A program made the translations under genes and the position numbers. Below are positions 46,422 to 54,949 of a DNA stretch of 64,000 nt, piece by piece. Positions within the stretch are counted from its first letter, which is position 1. Each line of letters starts with the position of its first letter. The stretch spans positions 5,869,121 to 5,933,120 of the forward strand of contig NC_136012.1 in the NCBI RefSeq assembly GCF_048128805.1, given 5' to 3'. This DNA comes from Centroberyx gerrardi. Lineage: Eukaryota > Chordata > Actinopteri > Beryciformes > Berycidae. The notes beneath the pieces were generated by a model. That model saw nothing but the letters and a program-made list of their open reading frames with translations, searched no databases and was not told the DNA's origin.

Positions 46422-47259
46422 ATGTTGCACAAGTAATATGTCAGTGGTAACATTGTTTCTCCGTGCGTAATAGTCTGGTGCGGTGATAGCGGTTTGTGTG
46501 GCATTAGGATTTTTTGGGGAACCCATTGAAGGCCTAGGTCTCAAATGCACGGTCCGCTACTGGATAGTTCCACATCTGTGTGTTCAGTATTTAGTACTTA
46601 TGTGATTATGCTAAATTTGTTTGCTTTTAAAATATGTCATGGAAAGGAGTGTGCGACTTTATTTTTCTTTCTATTTTTAAATTTTTTTTAATTAGCTTTT
46701 ACAATCCACTACATACAATACGCTAATGGATTACCATGCACTGTGGCAAAAAGCTTATTTGCCACAGTGCACAGTGTTATTTAATTGAGGTAATGACACA
46801 GGAAATTTCTTATGGCAGTGTAAATGGGCAACATTGCCTTCAGCAGGGAAAATGTGGTCACCTGAGATTGACGTTATGGAGAACATTGTTATTTGTATCC
46901 ATCACTTCTTAGTTCTAAAGAAGGGACAGCAATTGCCACCTGGGAGCCATACAGTAAGGTCGGTGACCCAATATTGCTGCTAGCCCATAGTTGCTAAGTT
47001 ACTGTGATAAGCTTATATTTTCTTATGTAGACTTACACTGTTTACTTCTACTTTCATCAAACGTATGTCAGTGTACAGCTGCTACCTCTCTGAGGATACT
47101 TAGCCTACAGGTATTAGATACAATAGCTTGTATTATTGTGATAGCAGATACAAGTCTAAGTAATCAGACAGTTGTCAGTGTACAGTAATTACCTCTTTGA
47201 AAGGCGTCCACAGTGTCCCCCTGGCTCCCAACATCACCGTCATCACCACCCGCTGACAT
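31768..47259 (-). CDS. casp3: Caspase-3, copy 1, six coding exons
   Basis: Minus-strand exons are 47259-47193, 42888-42757, 38587-38459, 36760-36585, 34594-34450 and 31997-31768. They total 879 nt, are in phase throughout and encode 292 residues (human caspase-3: 277). Caspase-3 is the cytosolic executioner cysteine protease that cleaves after Asp in DEVD-like sites. The catalytic dyad is intact: His128 in L-S-H-G-D-E-G and Cys170 in I-Q-A-C-R-G. Prodomain removal is expected after Asp29 (Q-E-M-D/S) and large/small subunit separation after Asp192 (D-E-T-D/S). The small subunit carries Y-Y-S-W-R-N-T and ends M-T-K-D-F-Y-F-P-H. Unlike copy 2, it has F-D-K-K-I-D-A-P-Y before R-S-G-T-D-V-D and six extra linker residues. 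An hAT transposon occupies intron 1 in opposite orientation. Next to irf2, as in human. Confidence 0.94.
32485..34175. mobile_element. Long-TIR foldback element in casp3 copy 1 intron 5
   Basis: The ends TTTGGTAACACTTTATTTTA and its inverse (ending ACCAAA at 34175) start arms of about 340 bp each (32485-32823 and 33826-34175), built of degenerate GTAATTATG-type subrepeats. A TA lies at each edge. The element is absent from copy 2 at the matching place (59237), giving a visible empty site. The interior has no transposase but holds two exon-like segments. Confidence 0.85.
32960..33603 (+). pseudogene. Two exon-like segments inside the foldback element
   Basis: An open frame at 32960-33149 ends near a GTAAGT donor. 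A second segment at 33484-33603 begins after ATTACAG and encodes [16 protein letters not shown] before stopping at TAA. The first has a stretch D-I-S-R-F-R-E-A-F and K-N-K-G-Y-G. I do not recognise the protein; it may be a remnant of the element's own gene or a captured piece. Confidence 0.3.
34450..34594 (-). CDS. casp3: casp3 copy 1 exon 5: catalytic Cys and intersubunit linker
   Basis: It begins A-C-R-G with the nucleophile. The linker [17 protein letters not shown] has a D-E-T-D site and is six residues longer than in copy 2. It ends [13 protein letters not shown]. Bounded by TGCTAG and GTAAAC. Confidence 0.95.
35896..36280. mobile_element. 385-bp hAT MITE in casp3 copy 1 intron 4
   Basis: Inverted ends TAGGCATGGGACGATAT and ATATATCGTCCCATCCCTA are flanked by a perfect 8-bp duplication CTTATTAC (35888-35895 and 36281-36288). 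It is absent from copy 2. Confidence 0.88.
36585..36760 (-). CDS. casp3: casp3 copy 1 exon 4: catalytic His
   Basis: It encodes [20 protein letters not shown] followed by E-G through K-P-K-L-F-F-I-Q. It contains the catalytic histidine and F-K-G-D-R-C-R-S. Bounded by TTTCCAG and GTTAGT. Confidence 0.95.
38459..38587 (-). CDS. casp3: casp3 copy 1 exon 3: substrate-pocket Arg region
   Basis: It encodes [11 protein letters not shown] through [13 protein letters not shown]. The Arg of Y-R-S-G corresponds to human Arg64, which binds the P1 aspartate. Bounded by CTCCAG and GTAAGA. Confidence 0.92.
39185..39196 (+). promoter_or_regulatory. Perfect ISRE match inside the inserted DNA
   Basis: GAAAGTGAAACT, preceded by GTGAAAAC, fits the GAAANNGAAACT interferon-stimulated response element. 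It lies in sequence missing from casp3 copy 2. Whether it is bound by IRFs is not known. Confidence 0.4.
40223..41089. mobile_element. MITE with TACCGTATTTC ends
   Basis: TACCGTATTTCCTCTAATA at 40223 is mirrored by TATTAGAAGAAATACGGTA ending at 41089, followed inside by GGCC-rich sequence. TA at both edges is the likely target duplication. The reading frames inside are GC-rich chance frames. Confidence 0.8.
41287..41842. mobile_element. TTAA MITE with AAAGGTCTCATAT ends
   Basis: TTAAAGGTCTCATATTC at 41287 is mirrored by GATATGGGACCTTTAA ending at 41842. TTAA flanks fit piggyBac or Kolobok-type elements. The family is common in teleosts. Confidence 0.85.
41907..42320 (-). pseudogene. Pair of exon-like segments, unidentified gene
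   Basis: On the minus strand an open segment (about 42310-42212) encodes [15 protein letters not shown] then [12 protein letters not shown] and meets the donor GTATGACC. A second segment (about 41930-41898) between CTTACAG and GTAGCC encodes [11 protein letters not shown] in matching phase. It could be the 5' part of the inserting element's gene. I do not recognise the family. Confidence 0.35.
42757..42888 (-). CDS. casp3: casp3 copy 1 exon 2: large-subunit start
   Basis: It encodes [11 protein letters not shown] then [20 protein letters not shown] and K-K-I. The acceptor is a (TG)n run ending TCCAG. Using the AG at 42889-42890 keeps the frame with exon 1. Confidence 0.88.
43846..45963 (+). 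CDS. hAT-family transposase
   Basis: A 705-residue frame starts at the ATG in ATCATGGC (43846), 86 bp after a TATA box; an upstream frame extension has only a GTG. Residues about 70-115 form a TTF-type zinc finger (Cys76, Cys79 in F-C-W-D-C, followed by Cys and His residues) for DNA binding. The RNase H-like catalytic core has Asp249 in V-M-V-D-E-T-T-D and Asp314 in C-Y-D-G-A-A. The C-terminal dimerisation domain has [12 protein letters not shown] (Glu641), the family's conserved Glu region. The protein cuts and pastes the element between its terminal repeats in the nucleus. There are no stops or frameshifts. It resembles the zinc-finger MYM/TTF group of hAT proteins. Confidence 0.93.
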   Translation: MAEGGEGVDLVADLMAKPFSRRSFQDKLAIVQNGRPTPDLPALTQQGKGFLRRFQSANFQRYPWLTDSMQKNKLFCWDCLLFSADLYGVWNHVGFGNLSCLSKAATRHQSTAGHLQATVMLKTFGDTRVDLQLDEQRRRETEMHNERVKKNREILKKLINCVMFLGKQELPFRGHDEGKESANRGNYVELLSFLAEYDKDLHYHLSTNKVFTGTSGKIQNDLITAIADVMGEEIKREIKKAKFVGVMVDETTDASNAAQLSLVLRYVTDHGVKERFVRFDYVTTGKRADDIAALIVGFLEEYECLDKVVAQCYDGAAVMASSLNGVQAKVKERAPLALFIHCYAHTLNLVLTQGMSKFRECKIFFSTLNGLSAFFSRSPKRSQVLDEICQRRLPRVAPTRWLYTSRLVGTVSEKRDALKEVFEHIVEHHGEYDSDTVNSADGYITHLENFEFNFLLSTFSTFGLLQNKALDIQFCLDRINEFCQAVERERQQFGDIYESTVRKTGAPSTRRAHAQEDIQAKYQQLHSDILDSILSQTRNRFKDHERLAFLSLLDAQRFQTFWETFPNEAFQSLTQSHGTLFDLPRLRTELTVVYAMPGFQGKSPVDLLSFLQQKDLSDSLRELYALTCLAVTIPMSTASVERTFSALKRIKTYSRNTTGQGRLSALATIAIEKELLLDMKAKNELYDRVIDRFLQKERRMDFIFK
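46391..46419. repeat. (TG)n microsatellite
   Basis: About 14 TG units inside the 3' part of the hAT element. Confidence 0.9.
47193..47259 (-). CDS. casp3: casp3 copy 1 exon 1: start codon and prodomain
   Basis: It encodes [15 protein letters not shown] and T-V-D-A-F-Q-R, with donor AGAG/GTAATT. TGTCTTCAG four bases before the ATG is a possible acceptor, so a non-coding exon probably lies upstream. Start assignment rests on phase agreement with exon 2, as prodomains are poorly conserved. Confidence 0.75.
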
Positions 47260-47689
47260 GATCCTGAAGACATGAATGCAGAACAGGCAGTGATGTAGCT
47301 GGAAATAAAAAGCTGGATAAACCATCATCTCCAGTCGGTGATCATCATGATGTATACTAGCGTTTATAGTTAAAAATGCCACATATTATAGCATTTTTCA
47401 TTACTATTTTGACATCAAACATTAATATGGGTGTTCACTTATTGAATTTGACGATTAAATACAAAGTAATTGGTTTAAAACAGTATTTATACATGTTTAA
47501 AATATCGCGCTTTTATTTTGAAGGCTAAACGCCTGAAGCGTTATTTTCTGTTAATTTGAACCAGCAGAAGGCATCTCTCAGAGCCATTGCTCTGGTCCCA
47601 CTTCCTGTTACCTTGAGTGACAACGAATACATCCAATCAGTAACAACAAAGAAAGGACCTACCTTTTCCGTTTTCTGTGAAATGTTGAA

Positions 47690-48078
47690 TTGTTTTCTCT
47701 TTTGCCGTTGTGTTTTGTGAAATGTTGTTGTGTTTTGTGAAATGTTGTGTTTTGTGAAATGTTGTTGTGTTTTGTGAAATGTTGTTGTGTTTTGTGAAAT
47801 GTTAATTTGTTTTGTGAAATGTTGTTGTGTTTTGTGAAATGTTAATTTGTTTTGTGAAATGTTGTTGTGTTTTGTGAAATGTTAATTTGTTTTGTGAAAT
47901 GTTAATGTTTTGTGAAATGTTGTGTTTTGTGAAATGTTAATTTGTTTTGTGAAATGTTGTTGTGTTTTGTGAAATGTTGTGTTTTGTGAAATGTTCATTT
48001 GTTTTGTGAAATGTTGTGTTTTCTGAAATATTGTTGTGTTTTGTAAAATGTTGTGTTTTCTGAAATGTTGTTGTGTTT
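47690..48078. repeat. Minisatellite of TGTTTTGTGAAATGT units
   Basis: Around 20 tandem units of 15-21 bp share GTTTTGTGAAATGTT, with variable TGTTG or AATT linkers. Confidence 0.93.
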
Positions 48079-48527
48079 TGACCCTCAGGGCCACTGTATA
48101 CATGGGCCACATCAAGGCTGTAGCCATGGAGTCAACATTGGGGGGTCTGGGGGTCTGGGGGTCTGTCCCCCCCCACCCCACCCCACCCCCACAGAAAAAA
48201 TTCAGAATTTGAAAACTCATTTCCTTCTAAAATATTTAAAAATTCACTAACACATGGGATGAACTTATTTATTTTTTACAATAATGTCTAATAGTGTATT
48301 GTATTACATTGCTCTGTTTTTTCTTTTTTCCCTTTTCTTGTTTCATTGAATGTAATGGCAGAGATTAGGGATTAATAAAGTACAACCATAATCTTAATCA
48401 TATAAACAGAAATCTATGCATTGTTATATGAAGACAAGTCCAGATATTGTGGCCAAGGTTTAGCAAATTGTTGTTTTTATTTACATATTTACAAGTAAAC
48501 TTGGGTGGGCAGCAGGGGTGTTTGGTC

Positions 48528-48766
48528 TGCTCTGCTCTCCTCTCATTTTCTCCTCTCCAGCCCTCTCTCCTCCTCTCCTCTGGTCCTATATTCTCCTCTC
48601 CTCTCCAGTCATCTCTTTTCCTCTCCCCTGCTCTCCAGTCATCTCTTCTCCTCTCCTCTCCTTTCCTCTGCTGTCTTCTCCTCTCCTCTCCAGGTCTCTC
48701 CTCTTCTCCCCTGCTCTCCGGTCATCTCTTCTCCTCTCCTCTCCTTTCCTCTGCTCTCCTCTAAAC
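48528..48766. repeat. Polypyrimidine CTCTC/CTCCT tract
   Basis: About 240 bp of nearly pure C/T built from CTCTCCTCTCC-type units with TCCAGTCATCTCTT spacers in irregular tandem. Confidence 0.92.
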
Positions 48767-49940
48767 AAGTGGTGTTTCTTGCCATGATGTTCAGGAATGG
48801 ATTACTAACCATTTCTGATCTGAATGGCAATGATTATTATATCAAGAAACATTGACTCATCTCTTGTCCTACTGTATACTTCTATCATCTGACTGGTACT
48901 CATTTTCTCACTGCTCTCAACTTACTTTTCTTCTTTTCTGAGGCTGCCCAAAAAACTGACAAATGTCACTGCCACCCTTCCTCTTCCTCTTCCTCTTGCT
49001 CACACTTACTGTGACTGAAAGCTGACTAATAAAACTGCTTGCACTTTAATCAAACACTAAAAATTCTATTTATAATAATATACAGTATACTATACGAATA
49101 TGCAATAAATGAAAGCTACTACTGTCTACATAAACTACACATGCAGCGCAACATAAATGATTGACACTTTACTCAGACTTCACGTGGGCTTTCTGACAAA
49201 TAGAGAGTTCCGCTGTCCCCCATGGGGGGACAGCGGAAGGGGACAAACTGCGACTTTCTTGACTTGCAAAATTATCATTTAAATTGACAAAACATCATAT
49301 GTGTAATTCATGGCACAATTCAAACGGGATCAAACAATTATTTGTCTCTCGCCGTTGACTACCGTACATATTTTTTCCGAAATAAGGTCCCATGGTGGTC
49401 CACCAGAAGGGGAGGGACTTAGGCTCTCTATATAACGTAATAAAGACCTTAACGTTAGTTGAATACGCCCGTGAGCACCATTGTTGGTCGCTGGGTGAAT
49501 GTGTGGCTAATTAACTTTGCAGAAGTGTGGAGATAGGTCTGGCTATGCGAGACTACTTTCCAGGTAACTTAGCTAACGTTAGTGATGGTTGATTGATTAT
49601 CACTCGTAAATCGGCCCGTTTTCACCAAAAACGTTTGTTTCCAATCTCGGAACCAATCGTCTATCGGTCTGACGACGGTTAGACTCGTACTAAATATTAT
49701 TTATTTCCACAATTACAGTTCCAGCGCAAAATGACATTGATTGTACCTACCCACAGCGGTCGAGCACCGGCTTCTGCTGGGGTACGGCAACACCACTTGG
49801 ACAAACCACACACAGAACTGCAGTAATACTAGAACCGGTAGTAATAATTTGCTAATGATTATTTCGGACGACGGTGCGTGGTTGCCTGTCGTAGCATAGC
49901 AAAAAAATATATATATTTATGTTTTTTATATCAATATATT

Positions 49941-49963
49941 GGGGGGGGGGGGGGGGGGGGGGG
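49941..49963. repeat. Poly-G run
   Basis: Twenty-three consecutive G. Length is prone to sequencing error. Confidence 0.8.
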
Positions 49964-50189
49964 ACATTTTGAGCATATTTGAATATTGGGGGGGATGTGT
50001 CCCCCCCAATATATATTATAATTATGGCCTTGGGCCACATACAGGGAGAAATTGATGTTAAGTCTAAGCCATGAATTCAATAAAGTAAGTCATCTCCAAA
50101 TAACTCCTCAGATTCAACGTAGCCCCAAACTAGAACATCTTATCACGTCCTGAAAACCGCCTCCTGAAAAATATGGAGTTTGGTGTACC

Positions 50190-50570
50190 AGTCTCTCCAT
50201 AAGAGACAACAGTACATATTGGGGCTAGTAAACATTAAATACACGTTTTAAAAAATCTATATAGCTAAGGCATTTTGTTGTGATAGCTCAGATATCTGCA
50301 GTAACTTTTTGAACAACAATGACAATTCCAAAGTTATCTTCACATCCAGACTTTCTTCAGGAAACTATTTGTATCAAGCATACGTTACTGATTAGCTCAC
50401 CGGTTTTACGAGTCCTGTCATTTGCTCATTCATACACATTATCAGATAAACTGTCAATGCCATGCAAAAACAATAAAGCCGTATATCTCAATTTACCTAC
50501 CGTTTGGTCCGAGATAGTCGTAGAAAATGGATATTAGCTGGTCTCCACCAAGATGAAATGTACAACTGTT
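50190..50570. repeat. Diverged duplicate, copy A
   Basis: Shares AACTTTTTGAACAACAATGA, TTACGAGTCCTGTC and CATGCAAAAACAATAAAGCC with 54950-55720. The other copy is interrupted by an insertion at 55097-55583. The identity of the parent element is not known. Confidence 0.8.
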
Positions 50571-51156
50571 CAAAGTGCAGGTGTGACACGTCTAGACAAT
50601 CAGAAACAGTACTGCTTATATGGGCGGGAAGAACTACAGCACCTTGACCACATGGAGCAGATGATTGGTTCAGAAGCTTGTCTGGCATCGTTGCCGTCAA
50701 GCCTTTGATGTGTCAGCGCAGGTGTATGATTTTCAAGTACCGCAAACAGGCTACTTGACTTTGGTAACGCTCAATAATTTTCAGTCAAAATAGCTTCATG
50801 GGCCACATGTACGGAGAAATTGATGTCAAGTCCAAATTATACTAGGTACTTGATAACCGTAAATAAATGCAGACAGATGGATGAATGCATCATCTCTAAT
50901 TACAATTGGGTTTAAATTTCAGCTGTGAAGTAAAGTAAACAAAGTAGACAATGTAGAGCAATAGGCCTATAAGTGATTATTTCTTTCAGTAGACTACAGT
51001 AAAGCTTACAGGAACTCCAAACTGACAAGAAAAGTTTGAATAAGAAATGCACAAAACGAAAGCGCAACTGACCAGAAGAGACCAGCCTGGTTCCTCCTCT
51101 GAGTTGGTAACATTATATGGCCTAGTTTATTAGGCTACTGTATGAGGTTATCATCT

Positions 51157-51183
51157 GTCTACTAATTCAAGGAATCTCTGTCT

Positions 51184-51215
<32 letters not shown>

Positions 51216-51725
51216 CCGTCGCATATCTCGAGAACCGTTCGTCCGATCTACTTCACACTTGGCGGGTGTATTGCTGGGGACCCAAGGACATGCAGTGTCG
51301 GATTTGGTGCAATTTGGACACGCGACACGTTCAATATTAATAAACTGTGAATAAACAAGCGGACAGCGCTCTGTGCAGCAGCGGGGCTCAAGCGGTACGG
51401 GCACACGCGGTTCTCGAGAAAGCTGCAAGCAGCAATCGGCCCGTTCCGGACAGGCACGTTTTGAACGGGCACTGCACTAGTCTAACTATAAAGCAAGGAA
51501 TCTCTGTCTGTGAGTGAGTGTGTGTGTGTGTGTGTCCGTCGCATATCTCGAGAACCGTTCGTCCGATCGACTTCGCACTTGGCGGGTGTATTGCTGGGGA
51601 CCCGAGGACGTGCAGTGTCGGATTTGGTGCAATTTGAACACGCAACACGTTCAATATTAATAAACTTTGAATAAACAAGCGAACAGCGCTCTGTGCAGCA
51701 GCGGGGCGAACGGGCACTGCACTAG
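51157..51725 (+). mobile_element. Two tandem Helitron-like elements, plus orientation
   Basis: Two head-to-tail units (about 51157-51480 and 51481-51725). Unit 2 starts TCTAACTATAAAGCAAGG exactly where unit 1 ends CTAG. Unit 1 has an 8-bp stem GCCCGTTC/GAACGGGC (51439-51446 and 51463-51470) six bases before its CTAG, and the base after unit 2 is T. A 5' TC, 3' CTRR, subterminal hairpin and no target duplication are the Helitron signs. The TG tract near the 5' end resembles short Helentron-related elements. Unit 2 has lost one hairpin arm. Confidence 0.75.
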
Positions 51726-52270
51726 TCATGTAAAACCTGCAACTTCACAACACAAAGTGACAAAATGGCAGCATGGTACGGTGGTGAAAACCCTGGGACC
51801 AGGACCGTGGTTGTGTTGTGCGCGTTGATTCATTTTGAAGAATCTAGACTTTGTGACAGCAAGACATCGAAATGCCATTTCCTTATGACCTTCAGTGAAG
51901 TATATCACCCAGGCGTGCCTCCATCACAATGTTTGTGTTCCTAAGAAAAATGAATCAGTGAGACAAAACCAGGATCAACAACACTGCCACACCTCTTTGG
52001 CAAAACTGTAGCAATTGATTGAGCAATATTTAAGAAACAGCACACAACAACATTCTGCAGAATCCCTTATCTGCTTTAAGCTTTTACAGACAGATGTCTA
52101 ATTACACCAAAGCACTTATCTAACCAAAGGGTTAGATTCGTTTTTTTGTTAACTTTGTATGAGTCATATTTCTTTCAGGAGGTGTTGATGAAAAGATTAG
52201 GAGTGGAATAATATTCTCAGGAAACTTTTTGACACCCACTTTCATTTCAACTATTCTGGTCCACACACTC

Positions 52271-52273
<3 letters not shown>

Positions 52274-52302
<29 letters not shown>
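52274..52302. repeat. (CA)n microsatellite
   Basis: A CA run of about 14 units. Confidence 0.9.
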
Positions 52303-52303
<1 letters not shown>

Positions 52304-52913
52304 TATGTTCATTCTAACATCTAATATCTAACATCTGTCATGTCTTTGTTGCTCTTTTTTTTGTGTCTCTCTTTTCAGTGTTTAGCCATGATAAATCTGG
52401 TTCAGTAGAATTAAGTACCATCAGCAATTTTAATATCTGTGTTCTTTATTGATATGTTGGCATGAAACCTGACACACATATCAAATTCAGATGTTTTTGA
52501 GCACTGTGGTCTTTTCCAGCATTGCCTTGCTTCACATTCATACAGTTTCACATATATTTCCCACCTGGATGCTGAACAGTATCACAGTCGTCTGCTGTCG
52601 GCTACTGGACAGCTCAAATGGAGCAGTTGGAGGTAAGGGGTATTAAGTAATCTATGACTTTTATAGGATCACTATGTAATTCAACATTGATAAAACTTGT
52701 TTCTTCCTCCTTCACAAGTCTCTGGCACAAGTACATTGCACAAAGGCCTATTGACAGAGGAGAGAGCATTCACAAGTCATTCACTTTCTGCGCCTAGATA
52801 TTTACAGCCGCTCCTTCCTGGTAGATTAAGCCTAATGTTTGCCAATGCTCTTGCTTTTGCTTTCTTCTACTGATCCAATGATGAGAGCAAATTGTTCTTG
52901 AATTAATAATTAA

Positions 52914-54243
52914 CTAGTGCAGTGCCCGTTCAAAACATGCCTGTTCGGAACGGGCCGATTGCTTGGCCTCCGGTATTGCTGCTTGCAGCTGTTCGCCCCG
53001 CCCCACTGCTGCACAGAGCGCTGTCCGCTTGTTTATTCAAAGTTTTTAATTTAAGTAATTTTAGTAATTTTGAACGTGTCGCGTGTCCAAATTGCACCAA
53101 ATCCGACACTGCACGTCCTTGGGTCCCCAGCAATACACCCGCCAAGTGTGAAGTAGATTGGACGAACGGTTCTCGAGATATGCGAAGGACACACACACTC
53201 ACTCACAGACAGAGATTCCTTGCTTTATAGTTAGACTAGTGCAGCGCCCGTTCAAAACGTGCCTGTCCGGAACGGGCCGATTGCTGCTTGCAGCTTTCTC
53301 GAGAACCGCGCGTGCCCGTACCGCTTGAGCCCCGCTGCTGCACAGAGCGCTGTCCGCTTGTTTATTCAAAGTTTAGTAATATTGAACGTGTCGCGTGTCC
53401 AAATTGCACCAAATCCGACACTGCACGTCCTTGGGTCCCCAGTCCCCAGACTTCACCAGTGAGACTAAACTGCGCTTGAACCGTAGAAGCAGTTTACGGC
53501 CTTCCATTGGTTGATTCTGCTGCCAATCAAACGTGTCTGCGCTCCTATTGGCTAGTTTTACTGCCTCCGCCTCTGTTTTTTTCTCCTGTGTGTGCTCGTT
53601 CTTCTCTCTCGGGCAGTTTAACTGAGCGGGGCGCGTGCCTTTGCCCCGCTCAGCCAGTCAGAGCCCTGAAGCCCCGCCCCGCTGTGATGTGACGGTGTTT
53701 ATATCACTCAGACACAGAGCTGAGGGGCTTGCTGTTCGCTTGTTTAGTCAAAGTTTATTAATATTGAACGTGTCGCGTGTCCAAATTGCACCAAATCCGA
53801 CACTGCACGTCTTTGGGTCCCCAGCAATACACCCGCTAAGTGTGAAGTAGACCGGACGAACGGTTCTCGACATATGCGAAGGACACACACACACACACAC
53901 TCACTCACAGACAGAGATTCCTTGCTTTATAGTTAGACTAGTGCAGTGCCCGTTCAAAACGTGCCTGTCCAGAACGGGCCGATTGCTGCTTGCAGCTTTC
54001 TCGAGAACCGCTCATGCCCGTACCGCTTGAGCCCCGCTGCTGCACAGAGCGCTGTCCGCTTGTTTATTCAAAGTTTAGTAATATTGAATATTGTGTCCAA
54101 ATTGCACCAAATCCGACACTGCACGTCCTCGGGTCCCCAGCAATACACCCGCCAAGTGTGAAGTAGATCGGACGAACGGTTCTCGAGATATGCGAAGGAC
54201 ACACACACACTCACTCACTCACAGAGATTCCTCGCTTTATAGT
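52914..54243 (-). mobile_element. Helitron-like tandem array, minus orientation
   Basis: The same ~310-bp unit recurs on the minus strand: 52914-53235, a composite 53236-53937, and 53938-54243. Each junction reads CTAG immediately followed by TC. The hairpin GCCCGTTC/GAACGGGC is kept in all three at the 3' end. The composite unit has lost its middle and gained 53444-53728. Confidence 0.75.
53444..53728. promoter_or_regulatory. CCAAT/GC-box-rich insert in the Helitron-like array
   Basis: The segment has ATTGGT (53501), GCCAATC (53521) and CTATTGGC (53545), all CCAAT-box forms, plus CCCCGCCCCGC (53674), an Sp1-type box. It is unlike the rest of the array. Promoter function is inference. Confidence 0.35.
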
Positions 54244-54634
54244 ATGTTATACAATAGTTAGTTCCGGTCGAGCAATTTGATTGGACAAGAGGCATTCCAT
54301 GAGTGCTGATATACAGTATAACAGCACTGGGACGCTGTACTGTATGTATCACTCCACTTCACAGGTGTTCTAATGTAACCTTGATTAGGCTGCATTCACA
54401 CACAGCGTTTTTCTGTGCAAGAAAGCTCTGCCTGGAGCGCTTCTTTTGAGGAGAAATAAAAAGCGGATCACGACGTCATCTGACGTTAGCTGAGTAGCTG
54501 GCTAGCTAACCAGCTGGTTAGCACTTCTAGCAGACAATACACAGTGTTGTGCAACAAACAAATGCTTACCAGATATTCCCAGTACACGTCCACACACAAC
54601 TCTAACTTCATTCGCACCTAGTAGCGACAGCGAT

Positions 54635-54690
54635 ATGGATACATTTGACCTTAATTATGAACGGTCGGCGGAAGATTGGGAAGAAAGTAA
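54635..54690 (+). pseudogene. Orphan first-exon-like segment
   Basis: GCGATATGG starts a frame M-D-T-F-D-L-N-Y-E-R-S-A-E-D-W-E-E that runs into the donor AAAGTAAGCTG. No following exon was found. It may be the first exon of a decayed transposon gene. Confidence 0.3.
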
Positions 54691-54949
54691 GCTGAAATCG
54701 TCTGTGCTAACCTCAAAGTAGCTACCTTAGCTAGCTTGCAGTCGGGAAACAGTTTACCTGTTGCTTGGCAACACTTGGTAGTGCAATCCTGAGGGAACTG
54801 TTTTTGTTGGCGGAGACAAATAACAGACAAAAATCATCTGTTGTCTCAAATGACTTTTAAAAAATTACTATTATTACTTGATGAATAGCTTTGTTTATAC
54901 AACTGTTGTATAAAAGCAATATCACACTCGGAGCCTATATACACTAGTT

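Larger units (their letters stand above)
43320..46562 (+). mobile_element. Apparently intact autonomous hAT transposon
   Basis: Terminal inverted repeats begin CAGTGGCGTGC on the left and CAGTAGCGGACCGTGC on the right (inverse strand). A perfect 8-bp target duplication GATAGTTC lies at 43312-43319 and 46563-46570. The 3243-bp element has a TATAAAA at 43754-43760, an uninterrupted transposase frame, and AATAAA at 46213-46218. It sits in intron 1 of casp3 copy 1 in the opposite transcriptional orientation. Confidence 0.95.
48113..50032. mobile_element. 1.9-kb hAT-like element without transposase
   Basis: Ends CAAGGCTGTAGCC and, inverse, CAAGGCCATAATT are flanked by a perfect 8-bp duplication GGCCACAT (48105-48112 and 50033-50040). 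The interior holds a 240-bp pyrimidine tract, a long palindrome, a splice-donor-like site at 49564 and poly-G blocks. No intact reading frame. Confidence 0.85.

Noticed and set aside
47882..48220. Repetitive frame (F-H-K-T-Q-Q and similar)
   Set aside because: It is the minisatellite read through. It is also not a CRISPR array: the units abut without unique spacers and this is a vertebrate genome.
48447..48855. Ser/Leu/Pro-rich frames of up to 116 residues
   Set aside because: They come from the polypyrimidine tract on both strands and have no coding character.
49941..49963. G23 run as a functional G-quadruplex
   Set aside because: It is a homopolymer inside a transposon, prone to sequencing error, with no further evidence.
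51162..54161. Several similar frames with M-P-V-Q-N-V-P-V-R-N-G-P-I-A
   Set aside because: They are translations of the repeated Helitron-like unit in various frames, without conserved start or stop, so not a gene family.
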